Notes: generated by a model not told the origin, from the letters alone. 5,221 nucleotides of DNA from Muribaculaceae bacterium (GCA_017557665.1 JAFYYI010000032.1:1-5221); one strand, 5' to 3'; shown: positions 1 to 5,172, counted from the first letter of the stretch. Translations and numbers: made by a program.

Positions 1-1
1 A

Positions 2-34
2 AATAAAGAGGCTGCGGAGGGAATATCGTTTTAA
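2..34 (+). CDS. 3' end of an upstream gene (partial)
   Basis: Reading frame 2 is open from the window edge and stops at a TAA at 32-34, giving a C-terminus NKEAAEGISF. The last A of this stop is the first base of the next gene's ATG (TAATG), a typical arrangement of translationally coupled genes in a phage operon. Only ten residues are visible, so no function can be given. In frame 1 a stop occurs already at 4-6, so that frame is a less likely carrier of a real gene end. Confidence 0.4.
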   Translation, partial: NKEAAEGISF

Positions 35-264
35 TGTTCAATTCTACATCAGTTAGTCGTATGGAAAAATACCAGATATTAGTGAAGAAAGGGAGGCTGA
101 GCATGATAGTCGAGGACTGGCTTCTGCACAGTGAGTGCGACTTTCGCATCCGCAAGGCCAAGACGAATGGCTGCCGGGTGGTAGAGCTTACAGACCCGCT
201 TTATGCGGCGAGAATTATCAAGTGGCTGCAAGCAGCCGAGAAAGTGAACATCGTAAAACAATAA
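34..264 (+). CDS. Hypothetical small phage early protein (76 aa)
   Basis: I do not recognise this family. The protein is small and basic, with a predicted beta-strand near its start (EKYQILVKK, residues 11-19) followed by a helical stretch and a C-terminal segment (DPLYAARIIKWLQAAEKV) that looks like an amphipathic helix. It has no signal peptide or membrane segment. The start at 34 is chosen because it overlaps the upstream stop as TAATG and has a purine-rich GGAGGGA at 16-22. Two internal in-frame ATGs compete: 61, and 103, which has GGGAGG at 91-96 and would leave 53 aa. The next gene begins 5 bases after the stop, so it is probably cotranscribed with the operon to its right. Its role is unknown; accessory early phage function is only an inference from position. 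Confidence 0.6.
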   Translation: MFNSTSVSRMEKYQILVKKGRLSMIVEDWLLHSECDFRIRKAKTNGCRVVELTDPLYAARIIKWLQAAEKVNIVKQ

Positions 265-268
265 CAGT

Positions 269-523
269 ATGAGCAGAACAAGACAAATGATTGAGCTGAT
301 GCCCCCTGCGGTGTTCAGGGAGGCAAGGCCGGAGAAATTCACGGTCTCGGGTTTCACATGTCCTGAGTGCCACGGCAACGGCTGGGGACTGTACAGTGAC
401 CCCGACGATGAAGATGCCGACCGTCGTGGCTGGGTGCGTAAGGTTTGCCCGGTGTGCGGTGGGAATAAGGTGGTGAGTGCAGAGGTGACTGTGCACTGGA
501 GAGGAAAGGAGGTAGAGCCATGA
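269..523 (+). CDS. Small protein with a paired CxxC zinc-binding motif (DnaJ zinc-finger-like)
   Basis: The 84-aa protein carries two cysteine pairs: CPECHGNG (C31, C34) and CPVCGGN (C60, C63). The first half matches the CxxCxGxG repeat of the DnaJ/HSP40 cysteine-rich domain and the second is a degenerate copy, so the four cysteines could bind one zinc ion. The 25-residue segment between the pairs includes an acidic run (DPDDEDAD, residues 44-51). There is no J domain, so this is not a chaperone of the DnaJ type. Short proteins of this kind are common in phage early regions and are thought to help protein-protein or protein-nucleic-acid contacts; the specific role here is unknown. It starts 5 bases after the previous stop and its own stop overlaps the next start as ATGA (520-523), which supports cotranscription and translational coupling. 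Confidence 0.72.
   Translation: MSRTRQMIELMPPAVFREARPEKFTVSGFTCPECHGNGWGLYSDPDDEDADRRGWVRKVCPVCGGNKVVSAEVTVHWRGKEVEP
505..513 (+). promoter_or_regulatory. Perfect Shine-Dalgarno site for the DUF4406 gene
   Basis: AAAGGAGGT lies 6 bases before the ATG at 520, inside the end of the preceding gene. It is a near-ideal match to the 16S rRNA anti-Shine-Dalgarno sequence. Bacteroidetes genes usually start without a strong Shine-Dalgarno sequence, so this stands out from the A-rich leaders used by gam (1601) and terL (5112). It fixes the start of the gene at 520. Confidence 0.75.
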
Positions 524-846
524 AGGTTTACATTAGTGGAAAAATTGGTGAGGAGGTTCTGAGTGATGCCACTCGCGAGAAGTTTGCCAAAGCTGAGGCT
601 TATCTGAAGGGATGGGATTTCGAGGTGTTCAACCCCACTACAAGCGGGCTTGGTGAGCGTGCCGAGGAACTGGCCAGAGAGAACGGCACAGACTTCTATA
701 CGGAGATAATGAAGCTCGACCTGGCAGAACTGGAGTGGTGCGATGCCATCTACTTGCTGACGGACTGGATTGACAGTCCCGGCGCAAAGAAGGAACTGTC
801 ACGAGCTAAGGAGTTAGGGCTGGCCATTTGGCATGAGAATGTTTAA
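520..846 (+). CDS. DUF4406 domain protein, nucleoside 2-deoxyribosyltransferase-like
   Basis: The 108-aa protein has the layout of the DUF4406 family, which belongs to the nucleoside deoxyribosyltransferase-like Rossmannoid fold. Visible marks are the N-terminal strand and loop YISGKI (residues 4-9), a FNPT motif (37-40), the DLAELEWCDAIYLL strand (67-80) with D78 and a following tryptophan (W83), and the C-terminal SPGAKKELSRAKELG helix (86-100). In related enzymes the first loop and the SPGA..E region bind the nucleotide or sugar; whether this protein is catalytic is not known. The length is usual for the family and the protein should be cytoplasmic. In phages such genes are thought to act in nucleotide salvage, base modification or binding of a nucleotide signal, but this is inference. 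It overlaps the zinc-binding gene by 4 bases and has an ideal Shine-Dalgarno site. Confidence 0.85.
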   Translation: MKVYISGKIGEEVLSDATREKFAKAEAYLKGWDFEVFNPTTSGLGERAEELARENGTDFYTEIMKLDLAELEWCDAIYLLTDWIDSPGAKKELSRAKELGLAIWHENV

Positions 847-864
847 CAATAAAACAAAGGAAAC

Positions 865-1182
865 ATGAAAAAAGGTATGTATGTGGCTATTGTCACAGTA
901 AAATTCAAAGCAGGAAACACATGTGCATCCAGCGTGGCAAAATGGAAGCCAGGCACAATTACTGCGCGTCTGTGCTATCTTTGTCCGAAATACGATGAGA
1001 AGAAAGTTCTATATCATGCCCGTGAGAAAGCGACTGCATGGGCTAAGGAACTTGAAAGTAAGAATGAAGGTCTTATGGTGACTTTCACTACAAAAGTTGA
1101 TGCTACGCGCATCAATAGTGCCGATGTTCTCGATGACGAAGGAAACAATGTAACACTCAGCGGCGATGGAGAACTACAGTAG
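865..1182 (+). CDS. Hypothetical protein (105 aa), lower GC than neighbours
   Basis: I do not recognise this family. The protein is basic at its N-terminus (MKKGMYVAIVTVKFKAG), with a likely beta-strand at residues 5-15, a CYLCP element near residues 37-41, a helical region rich in K, E and A (residues 46-66), then a Thr-rich strand (VTFTTKV) and an acidic tail. A lone CxxC (C37, C40) is too little to call a zinc site, although a third cysteine lies at C20. The start at 865 follows AAAGG (856-860) by 4 bases. The 3' end overlaps the next gene by 17 bases. Sampled 60-base stretches are about 43-45% GC against about 63% in a stretch of gam, and AT-ending codons are more frequent, which suggests a later insertion into the operon. 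Function is unknown. Confidence 0.65.
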   Translation: MKKGMYVAIVTVKFKAGNTCASSVAKWKPGTITARLCYLCPKYDEKKVLYHAREKATAWAKELESKNEGLMVTFTTKVDATRINSADVLDDEGNNVTLSGDGELQ

Positions 1183-1570
1183 ATTTTATGCCATCTTTAA
1201 CCGTCTGCCTTATAAGGGCGACCGTGAGGAGTTTAAGAAGAGCGTGGTGATGCAGTACACATGGAACCGCACAGAGCACCTGCACGAAATGACTGAGCGG
1301 GAATATAACGACTGCTGCGCAGGGTTAGAGAAGATGTTGTCCCCGGACGCTCGGGCCGTGTTCATCAGGGAGCGGAAGAAATGGCGCAGTTCTGCGCTAC
1401 ACCAACTGCAACTCTACGGTGTTGACACGACGGACTGGAACAAGGTGAATGAGTTCTGCAAGCAGCCGAGGATAGCGGGCAAGGAGTTCCGGGATTTGGA
1501 CTGTGAGGAACTGGAGGCACTGACAAAGAAGATGCGTGCGATTATCCGCAAGCGTGATAAAGAACAGTAA
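1166..1570 (+). CDS. gemA: GemA/gp16-like phage regulatory protein (DUF1018-like)
   Basis: The 134-aa protein resembles the GemA/gp16 group of Mu-like phages. It opens with YSRFYAIFNRLP (residues 4-15), has a central EMTEREYNDCCAGLEKML helix (41-58), a basic linker (IRERKKWRSSALHQLQLYG, 67-85), and ends with a conserved-looking block: WNKVNEFCKQPRIAGKEF (91-108), then an EELEALTKKMRAIIRK helix (114-129). In Mu, GemA is an early protein reported to alter host gene expression and DNA topology; the molecular action in Bacteroidetes phages is not established. The start at 1166 overlaps the previous gene by 17 bases, and the next in-frame ATG is at codon 29, so 1166 is preferred. The gap to gam is 30 bases. 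The assignment rests on remembered family pattern, so the family is moderately sure and the function less so. Confidence 0.62.
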   Translation: MENYSRFYAIFNRLPYKGDREEFKKSVVMQYTWNRTEHLHEMTEREYNDCCAGLEKMLSPDARAVFIRERKKWRSSALHQLQLYGVDTTDWNKVNEFCKQPRIAGKEFRDLDCEELEALTKKMRAIIRKRDKEQ

Positions 1571-1600
1571 TATTAACCCTTTTTAATTTTTTCAAAAACA

Positions 1601-2161
1601 ATGGCAACAAGACAAAAAAAGACCGTGATTAGCGGCGTGACCCGTGAGGCCGCCGACGTAGCATTTGCCACCTTTGCGAAGGCCGATGCAAGTATTAACA
1701 AGATCCAGGCGGAGATTGAGCTGCAATGTGCGAAGATCCGCGAGAAGCGTCAGGCAGACCTGACCCGCCTGACTGCTGAGCGGGATGCCGCATTTGAGAC
1801 CCTCCAGAGTTTCGCCACCGAGAACCAGGCAGAACTCTTTGCCAAGAAAAAGAGTCTGGAGATGGCACATGGCGTGATAGGTTTCCGCACCGGCACCCCG
1901 AAGCTGAAGACCCTGAAGGGCTTCACGTGGGCGAGTGCGCTGGAGTTGGTGAAGACCTTCCTGCCCAGCTACCTGCGCCAGACTGAGGAGATTGCAAAAG
2001 ACCGTCTGCTGGCAGACCGCGACCTTGACAAGGTTGGCGTGACGGACAACGGACTTATCCTGAATGAGATTCCCATGAGCCAGGCAATGGCCAAGTGTGG
2101 CATTCAAGTGGTGCAGGACGAGACCTTCTTCGTTGAGCCAAAGAACGAGGAGGTTGCGTGA
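1601..2161 (+). CDS. gam: Mu Gam-family host-nuclease inhibitor (DNA-end-binding protein)
   Basis: Mu Gam binds the ends of double-stranded DNA and shields them from host exonucleases such as RecBCD; it is a bacterial relative of eukaryotic Ku. At 186 aa this protein is slightly longer than Mu Gam (about 174 aa). Residues 25-75 form a long charged helix typical of the Gam dimer. Family-like motifs follow: GVIGFRTGTPKLK (91-103), an aromatic FTWASALELVKTFLPSYLR region (108-126), TEEIAKDRLLAD (128-139) and the C-terminal GIQVVQDETFFVEP strand (167-180). The ATG at 1601 follows an A/T-rich leader (1571-1600) with no Shine-Dalgarno sequence, as usual in Bacteroidetes. It is the last gene of the left operon and is followed by a terminator. 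The likely role is to protect incoming or replicating phage DNA. Confidence 0.9.
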   Translation: MATRQKKTVISGVTREAADVAFATFAKADASINKIQAEIELQCAKIREKRQADLTRLTAERDAAFETLQSFATENQAELFAKKKSLEMAHGVIGFRTGTPKLKTLKGFTWASALELVKTFLPSYLRQTEEIAKDRLLADRDLDKVGVTDNGLILNEIPMSQAMAKCGIQVVQDETFFVEPKNEEVA

Positions 2162-2165
2162 AACG

Positions 2166-2182
2166 ATGCGGCAAGACCGCAT
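2166..2182 (+). other. Hairpin just after the gam stop codon
   Basis: ATGCGG (2166-2171) and CCGCAT (2177-2182) form a 6-bp perfect stem with a 5-base loop, starting 4 bases after the gam stop. No T-tract follows, so it is not a terminator on its own. It could stabilise the 3' end of the operon mRNA, slow polymerase before the real terminator 36 bases further on, or be a protein-binding dyad. Chance cannot be excluded for a 6-bp stem. Confidence 0.4.
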
Positions 2183-2217
2183 TGCACAATGAAAACGACT
2201 AATACCCTTAACGTAAT

Positions 2218-2256
2218 GGGCTGCAAGACACCGATTTTGCAGCCCGTTTTGCTTTT
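2218..2256 (+). terminator. Rho-independent terminator of the left (early) operon
   Basis: GGGCTGCAA (2218-2226) pairs perfectly with TTGCAGCCC (2237-2245), giving a 9-bp GC-rich stem with a 10-base loop. It is followed by TTTT-GC-TTTT (2247-2256), an interrupted T-tract. On the opposite strand the bases after the stem are not T-rich, so it should stop only rightward transcription. It lies 56 bases after the gam stop and separates the left operon from the separately promoted gene at 2303. Confidence 0.82.
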
Positions 2257-2281
2257 AATCAAAGGAAAATCACTATCTTTG
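2248..2281 (+). promoter_or_regulatory. Bacteroidetes-type promoter for the gene at 2303
   Basis: TATCTTTG at 2274-2281 is an exact match to the Bacteroidetes -7 element TAnnTTTG, recognised by the primary sigma factor of that phylum. The best upstream -33 match is TTTG at 2248-2251, separated by 22 bases, a little longer than usual, and it lies inside the terminator's T-tract. Transcription should begin around 2286-2290, leaving an untranslated leader of only about 13-17 bases before the ATG at 2303. The strong -7 box and its position directly upstream of a gene support it; the weak -33 element suggests it may need an activator. Confidence 0.7.
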
Positions 2282-2299
2282 CACGGGTAAATAGCGTGC
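2281..2299 (+). promoter_or_regulatory. Short dyad between the -7 box and the start codon (possible operator)
   Basis: GCACG (2281-2285) and CGTGC (2295-2299) are inverted copies around a 9-base centre. The similarity extends outward as TTGCACG against CGTGCGCAA if a two-base bulge is allowed. The dyad overlaps the end of the -7 element and the predicted transcription start, the right place for a repressor operator or a small leader hairpin next to the ATG at 2303. The arms are short, so this is tentative. Confidence 0.35.
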
Positions 2300-2302
2300 G
2301 CA

Positions 2303-2587
2303 ATGGGAAAAGGTCGAGACAAGGATTTGGTTCGTCTTCGTGACGAGGCTCTATGCCGTCGGTACTATCAACTGACGGAGAAACAGCGTCTGCGTTTCGA
2401 CGATGCCCTGAAGATACTTTCCAACCAGGAGTTTTTCATCAGCGAGGAGCGTATCATGGCCATTATCAGGAGGAAGGTCGGCGAGTTGGAAGGCATATCC
2501 CTCCGAGCCGTTCCGAAGGTCAGGATGCCGAGGCTGACGGCGCGGCAGCTGGAGTTATTCGTCGAGGACGGTGAAACGGTAGATTGA
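2303..2587 (+). CDS. Conserved-looking hypothetical protein (94 aa), possible DNA-binding regulator
   Basis: I do not know a function for this protein. It is strongly basic and mostly helical: a charged N-terminus (GKGRDKDLVRLRDEALCRRYY, with about 20 residues), then LTEKQRLRFDDALKIL (residues 24-39), then FFISEERIMAIIRRK (44-58), and a proline-rich tail with PRLTARQLELF. The last two helices with the serine-containing turn could form a helix-turn-helix, with ISEERIMAIIRR as a recognition-like helix; this is my reading of the pattern, not a domain match. It has its own promoter and dyad, unlike the genes to its left. In Mu, the middle-operon activator Mor is encoded after gemA, so a regulatory role would fit position, but no clear Mor/C similarity is visible. 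The 3' end overlaps the convergent gene by 33 bases. The ATG at 2303 lacks a Shine-Dalgarno sequence. Confidence 0.75.
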   Translation: MGKGRDKDLVRLRDEALCRRYYQLTEKQRLRFDDALKILSNQEFFISEERIMAIIRRKVGELEGISLRAVPKVRMPRLTARQLELFVEDGETVD

Positions 2588-2995
2588 CTCATAGACCTTA
2601 ATATTGCCTGGCAGCGTGTAGTCACGCGACTTGATGCGCGATAGCGGCCAGACGTTTTCACACTCATCAAATTCGATTCCCTGAACGGCCTTGTGTATTC
2701 CCTGGGCCGTCTGTAGGCGTTCCGCAATGGAAGCCTCCTGCATGGAGCCGACGTGAACGTCATCGTAGCAGTCGATGGCAAGCCGGACGGATATGGTGGC
2801 CGTTCCACGTTGTGAGTTGCCGCCTTCGTCGAGGTCTTGCCAATCCGTGTCGGTGTTGCCTATCAGGACACAGGGAAATGTGACAGGATAAGTGTCCTCT
2901 TGCGTTTCCAGTTGGCCGCAGTCCTCGGCCACGAATGAGAGGTTTGGGAACTGGTTGGCAATGTGCCGTAGGAGTAGAAGAATTAACTGTTCCAT
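2555..2995 (-). CDS. Hypothetical phage protein, possible tail terminator / head-tail joining protein
   Basis: The 146-aa protein begins with a helix (MEQLILLLLRHIANQFPNL, residues 1-19), then a FPCVLIGN strand (40-47), a WQDLDEGGNSQRGTATISVRLAID segment (52-75) that looks like a beta-hairpin, a long helix (84-105) and a C-terminal strand region ending VYESIYRFTVLDE. A helix, a strand with PxVLI, and a final YRFTV strand recall tail-terminator or neck proteins (lambda gpU-like, Mu gp37-like), which cap the tail tube for joining to the head. Its position directly after a gpG-like gene fits a morphogenesis role. The similarity is by layout only, so the call is tentative. The gap to the upstream stop is 3 bases. 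The last 11 codons overlap the end of the opposite gene, and no terminator for the leftward transcript is visible after its stop. Confidence 0.7.
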   Translation of the reverse strand: MEQLILLLLRHIANQFPNLSFVAEDCGQLETQEDTYPVTFPCVLIGNTDTDWQDLDEGGNSQRGTATISVRLAIDCYDDVHVGSMQEASIAERLQTAQGIHKAVQGIEFDECENVWPLSRIKSRDYTLPGNIKVYESIYRFTVLDE

Positions 2996-2998
2996 GAG

Positions 2999-3583
2999 TT
3001 ATGAGTTTAGGATGTTCTTGATTTCGTTTTCAACTGTCTGGCTGACCTTCTCGCTGAGTTCCTGCGATTGGCCGAGGAACTTGCGCTGTGGAATCTTTGC
3101 CGTGACGGTAAGTTTGTCCTTTTTAGTGAGCGCGAGTCCCTTCCAGAAGCCAGCCCCAGAGTCAGCGGGTGCATTCTTGCCACCGGCGGCAAAGAACTGT
3201 CTCCATGCGAACTTCCGCATCTTTGGCGTGACGCGGGGGTGAGTGGTGATGGTGGCTCCCTGATTGTGTACGGCAGCGTATGGGACGCTGGTACCGACGA
3301 CCACCTGAGCGTCGCCGGGGACATAGCGGATGGAGCCGTAGAGATTCTTACGCGCCGACATGAGCGGGCCATACTGTGAGTTGGCAGCCTTGCCGCCAGA
3401 CTGTTGCCGTCGTGTGACAGGCCAGGGATGGAGGCCGCCATCGACATAGCCTCCACGTCGGAAGTTATCTTGGAAATGGTCGGTGGCCATGCGTCCAATC
3501 TTGACGGGTAAGCGGCGGTGTATAGCATCGCGTATCTCGCGCTGCTTTGCCTTAACGAGTGCCTCAAACTGTTGTATGGTCAT
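2999..3583 (-). CDS. Phage virion morphogenesis protein (Mu gpG / P2 gpS family)
   Basis: The 194-aa protein shows the main marks of the Phage_tail_S / virion morphogenesis family. These are a FRRGGYVDGGLHPWPVTRRQ segment (residues 41-60), GPLMSARKNLYGSIRY (72-87), VVVGTSVPYAAVHNQGA (94-110) where YAAVHNQG is the best-known block, and IPQRKFLGQS (164-173) near the C-terminus. In P2, gpS is involved in tail completion; in Mu, gpG is a structural protein involved in head assembly or head-tail joining. Residues 111-150 (including FFAAGGKNAPADSGAGFWKG) form a longer loop than I would expect from the core family, and could be an insertion. The start codon overlaps the terL stop as ATGA (3580-3583), so translation is probably coupled to terL; no clear Shine-Dalgarno sequence precedes it. 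Confidence 0.88.
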   Translation of the reverse strand: MTIQQFEALVKAKQREIRDAIHRRLPVKIGRMATDHFQDNFRRGGYVDGGLHPWPVTRRQQSGGKAANSQYGPLMSARKNLYGSIRYVPGDAQVVVGTSVPYAAVHNQGATITTHPRVTPKMRKFAWRQFFAAGGKNAPADSGAGFWKGLALTKKDKLTVTAKIPQRKFLGQSQELSEKVSQTVENEIKNILNS

Positions 3584-5112
3584 AGGCGGTATTTGTTTTT
3601 AGAACGTAGTTGCTTTGCCGTGATTTTCACCGGCGGCTCGAGTGAGGCCTGGAGTTCATTCAACTTACGCAGACCGCCTTCGACGGCATCGGGGCCGTCA
3701 GCCGGATATTTGAGGTTGAGAGTGAACAGCTTGAACTGGTCTTCGAGTTCCTTCATGTGCGGGTTGTCGCGCTCGTCCTGATTGAGTATGAGGTTGCCTT
3801 CGCGGTTGACGGGTTCCAGGTTCGCCTCGATACGGGTGGCCTTGTCTGTTTTCTTTTCTTCGTCACCCCGGATATAGAGGTCGATGCCTTTCTCCTTCCT
3901 GACTTTCTGAACGAGCGGCTTGAATACCTGCTGAAAGAACGGATCCTGGAGTTTGTTATTCTCCATGTAGCAATAGACGTTGGACTTCCCACCGACGAAC
4001 TGTAGCAACTGCACATACCAGTCGATGAACTCCGCGTTCAGTGCGTGTGCGAGCCGTGCCTTGATGACATAGAGTTTGTCGGCCATTTTCCCCAGGAGCA
4101 TAACCGCCTTGAACGATACGCCCTTCTTTCCCTTCGATTCGCCCGGAGCCGGGTCACCGTAGATGACCAGTGCGCGGAACTTCGACAGCGGCGGAACTTT
4201 GCCGTAAACCACCTCCTTGAATATCTCTCCCTCACTGATGGGGTTGTTGAAATACTCATGCTGCTGTGAGAGGGTGGATATTTTGGAGAGCGTGCGGTCG
4301 ATGTGCTCCTCCGTGTTCTTTTCCGGCCATGTGCTGCGTCCGTTCTTGTCGCGTATGTTGACGATGTCCCAATTGTCGGCAATCTCTCCGGCACGGGTGA
4401 TGCAGCAGTCCTTGGCGATGATGTTTCCGCAGAAGATGATGAGCGTGGGTTCTGACGTTGAGCGCGTGGGGTATAATGCTTGCTCCCACCATTCCCAGCG
4501 TTTCTGGATGATGTCCGGGTTCTTGGTGTCCTCGTCGGTGTCGAAGTCATCCACGAGCAGCACGTCAGGACGTATGGCCTCGTTACGTGAGCCACGGGGC
4601 GACTGTCCTGCACCGATGGCACGGAAGGCCACACCGCCCTTTGTGATGAACTCATCCTCCGTCCATGCGCCGATAGACTGCTGCTTGCCGTAGTAGGCAA
4701 TGATGCGACCATTGGCCTCGAGGTTGGCCCGGTATGGGGCAAGGAGGCGGATGGCGTTGTCCTTGCTGTTGGAGGTGAGCAGCACGTTGCGCTTCTTTCC
4801 CGTTAGTGTGAGGAAAGAGACGATGAACATGGTGATGGTCGATTTTGCCAGCTCACGCGACCAGGAAAGCACCTCGTACCATTCATCGTGTGCCAGTATG
4901 CGTCGTATAGCCCGTTTTTGGAAGTCGGCAAACTCATATTTGGCATATCCTGGGTAGAAGAACTTGATCCACTCGATGGGGTGCGCCTCCAGATAGATGC
5001 GGTGACGCTCACGCTCGGCGTGGCTCATGCTTTGGTCAACCGGGGTGGAGCGCATCACGTCCTCTTTGTATTTTTCCCAATCAACGAGGGCATTTTTATC
5101 AATTTGCTTCAT
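3580..5112 (-). CDS. terL: Phage terminase large subunit (TerL, Mu gp28-like)
   Basis: TerL is the motor and nuclease that packs phage DNA into the prohead. The 510-aa length is normal. The ATPase domain holds a divergent Walker A, SRELAKST (residues 85-92, K90), an adenine-motif-like FADFQKRAIRR (61-71), a coupling block GSRNEAIRPD (174-183), Walker B VLLVDD (184-189) and a motif III-like LIIFCGN (224-230). The RNase H-like nuclease domain starts near residue 312 with IYGDPAPGE (D320), has a second acidic site in CYMENN (E384) and a third in ADGPDA (D472/D475), so the metal-binding acids appear complete. The ATG at 5112 follows an A-rich leader without a Shine-Dalgarno sequence. No small terminase gene lies next to it within the window, and the gene runs opposite to the Gam operon. 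The next gene overlaps its stop by 4 bases. Confidence 0.95.
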   Translation of the reverse strand: MKQIDKNALVDWEKYKEDVMRSTPVDQSMSHAERERHRIYLEAHPIEWIKFFYPGYAKYEFADFQKRAIRRILAHDEWYEVLSWSRELAKSTITMFIVSFLTLTGKKRNVLLTSNSKDNAIRLLAPYRANLEANGRIIAYYGKQQSIGAWTEDEFITKGGVAFRAIGAGQSPRGSRNEAIRPDVLLVDDFDTDEDTKNPDIIQKRWEWWEQALYPTRSTSEPTLIIFCGNIIAKDCCITRAGEIADNWDIVNIRDKNGRSTWPEKNTEEHIDRTLSKISTLSQQHEYFNNPISEGEIFKEVVYGKVPPLSKFRALVIYGDPAPGESKGKKGVSFKAVMLLGKMADKLYVIKARLAHALNAEFIDWYVQLLQFVGGKSNVYCYMENNKLQDPFFQQVFKPLVQKVRKEKGIDLYIRGDEEKKTDKATRIEANLEPVNREGNLILNQDERDNPHMKELEDQFKLFTLNLKYPADGPDAVEGGLRKLNELQASLEPPVKITAKQLRSKNKYRL

Positions 5113-5127
5113 TTTTCTGCGAATTTC

Positions 5128-5158
5128 TTTGTTGTTTCAAAATAAATGCTTATCTTTG
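5128..5158 (+). promoter_or_regulatory. Rightward Bacteroidetes-type promoter, divergent from terL
   Basis: TATCTTTG at 5151-5158 matches the TAnnTTTG -7 element exactly, and TTTG at 5128-5131 stands 19 bases upstream, the usual spacing for the -33 element (an alternative TTG at 5132-5134 is 16 bases away). Transcription should start near 5163-5167 and run out of the window. The promoter lies within 50 bases of the terL start but points the opposite way. No equally good promoter is visible for terL itself; TTATTTTG on the - strand (5145-5138) is a one-mismatch candidate with no convincing -33 box. Confidence 0.72.
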
Positions 5159-5172
5159 CGGCATAAAATCCG

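Noticed and set aside
976..983. TATCTTTG, an exact -7 promoter element on the + strand inside the 105-aa gene
   Set aside because: No -33 TTTG/TTG is found at a suitable distance upstream, and the bases encode the YLC residues of the protein; most likely chance.
1571..1600. AT-rich leader before gam, considered as an internal promoter
   Set aside because: TAATTTTT resembles but lacks the final G of the -7 element, and there is no -33 match; more likely a Bacteroidetes A/T-rich translation leader.
1592..2182. Long - strand open frame opposite gam (196 codons)
   Set aside because: It is a shadow of gam: odd composition (rich in Leu, Cys, His), no family resemblance, and gam itself has clear family motifs.
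2614..2627. GCGTG/CACGC hairpin with a 4-base loop shortly after the 94-aa gene, considered as a terminator of the convergent genes
   Set aside because: Only a 5-bp stem, no T-tract on either strand, and it lies inside the coding sequence of the 146-aa - strand gene.
3007..3567. Second - strand open frame across the gpG-like gene (186 codons)
   Set aside because: It lies fully within the gpG-like gene in another frame and shows no recognisable motif; the family blocks are in the chosen frame.
4038..4742. Long - strand open frame inside terL in another frame (234 codons)
   Set aside because: Ser/Arg/Thr-rich low-complexity translation typical of an out-of-frame read of a GC-rich gene; TerL motifs are continuous in the other frame.
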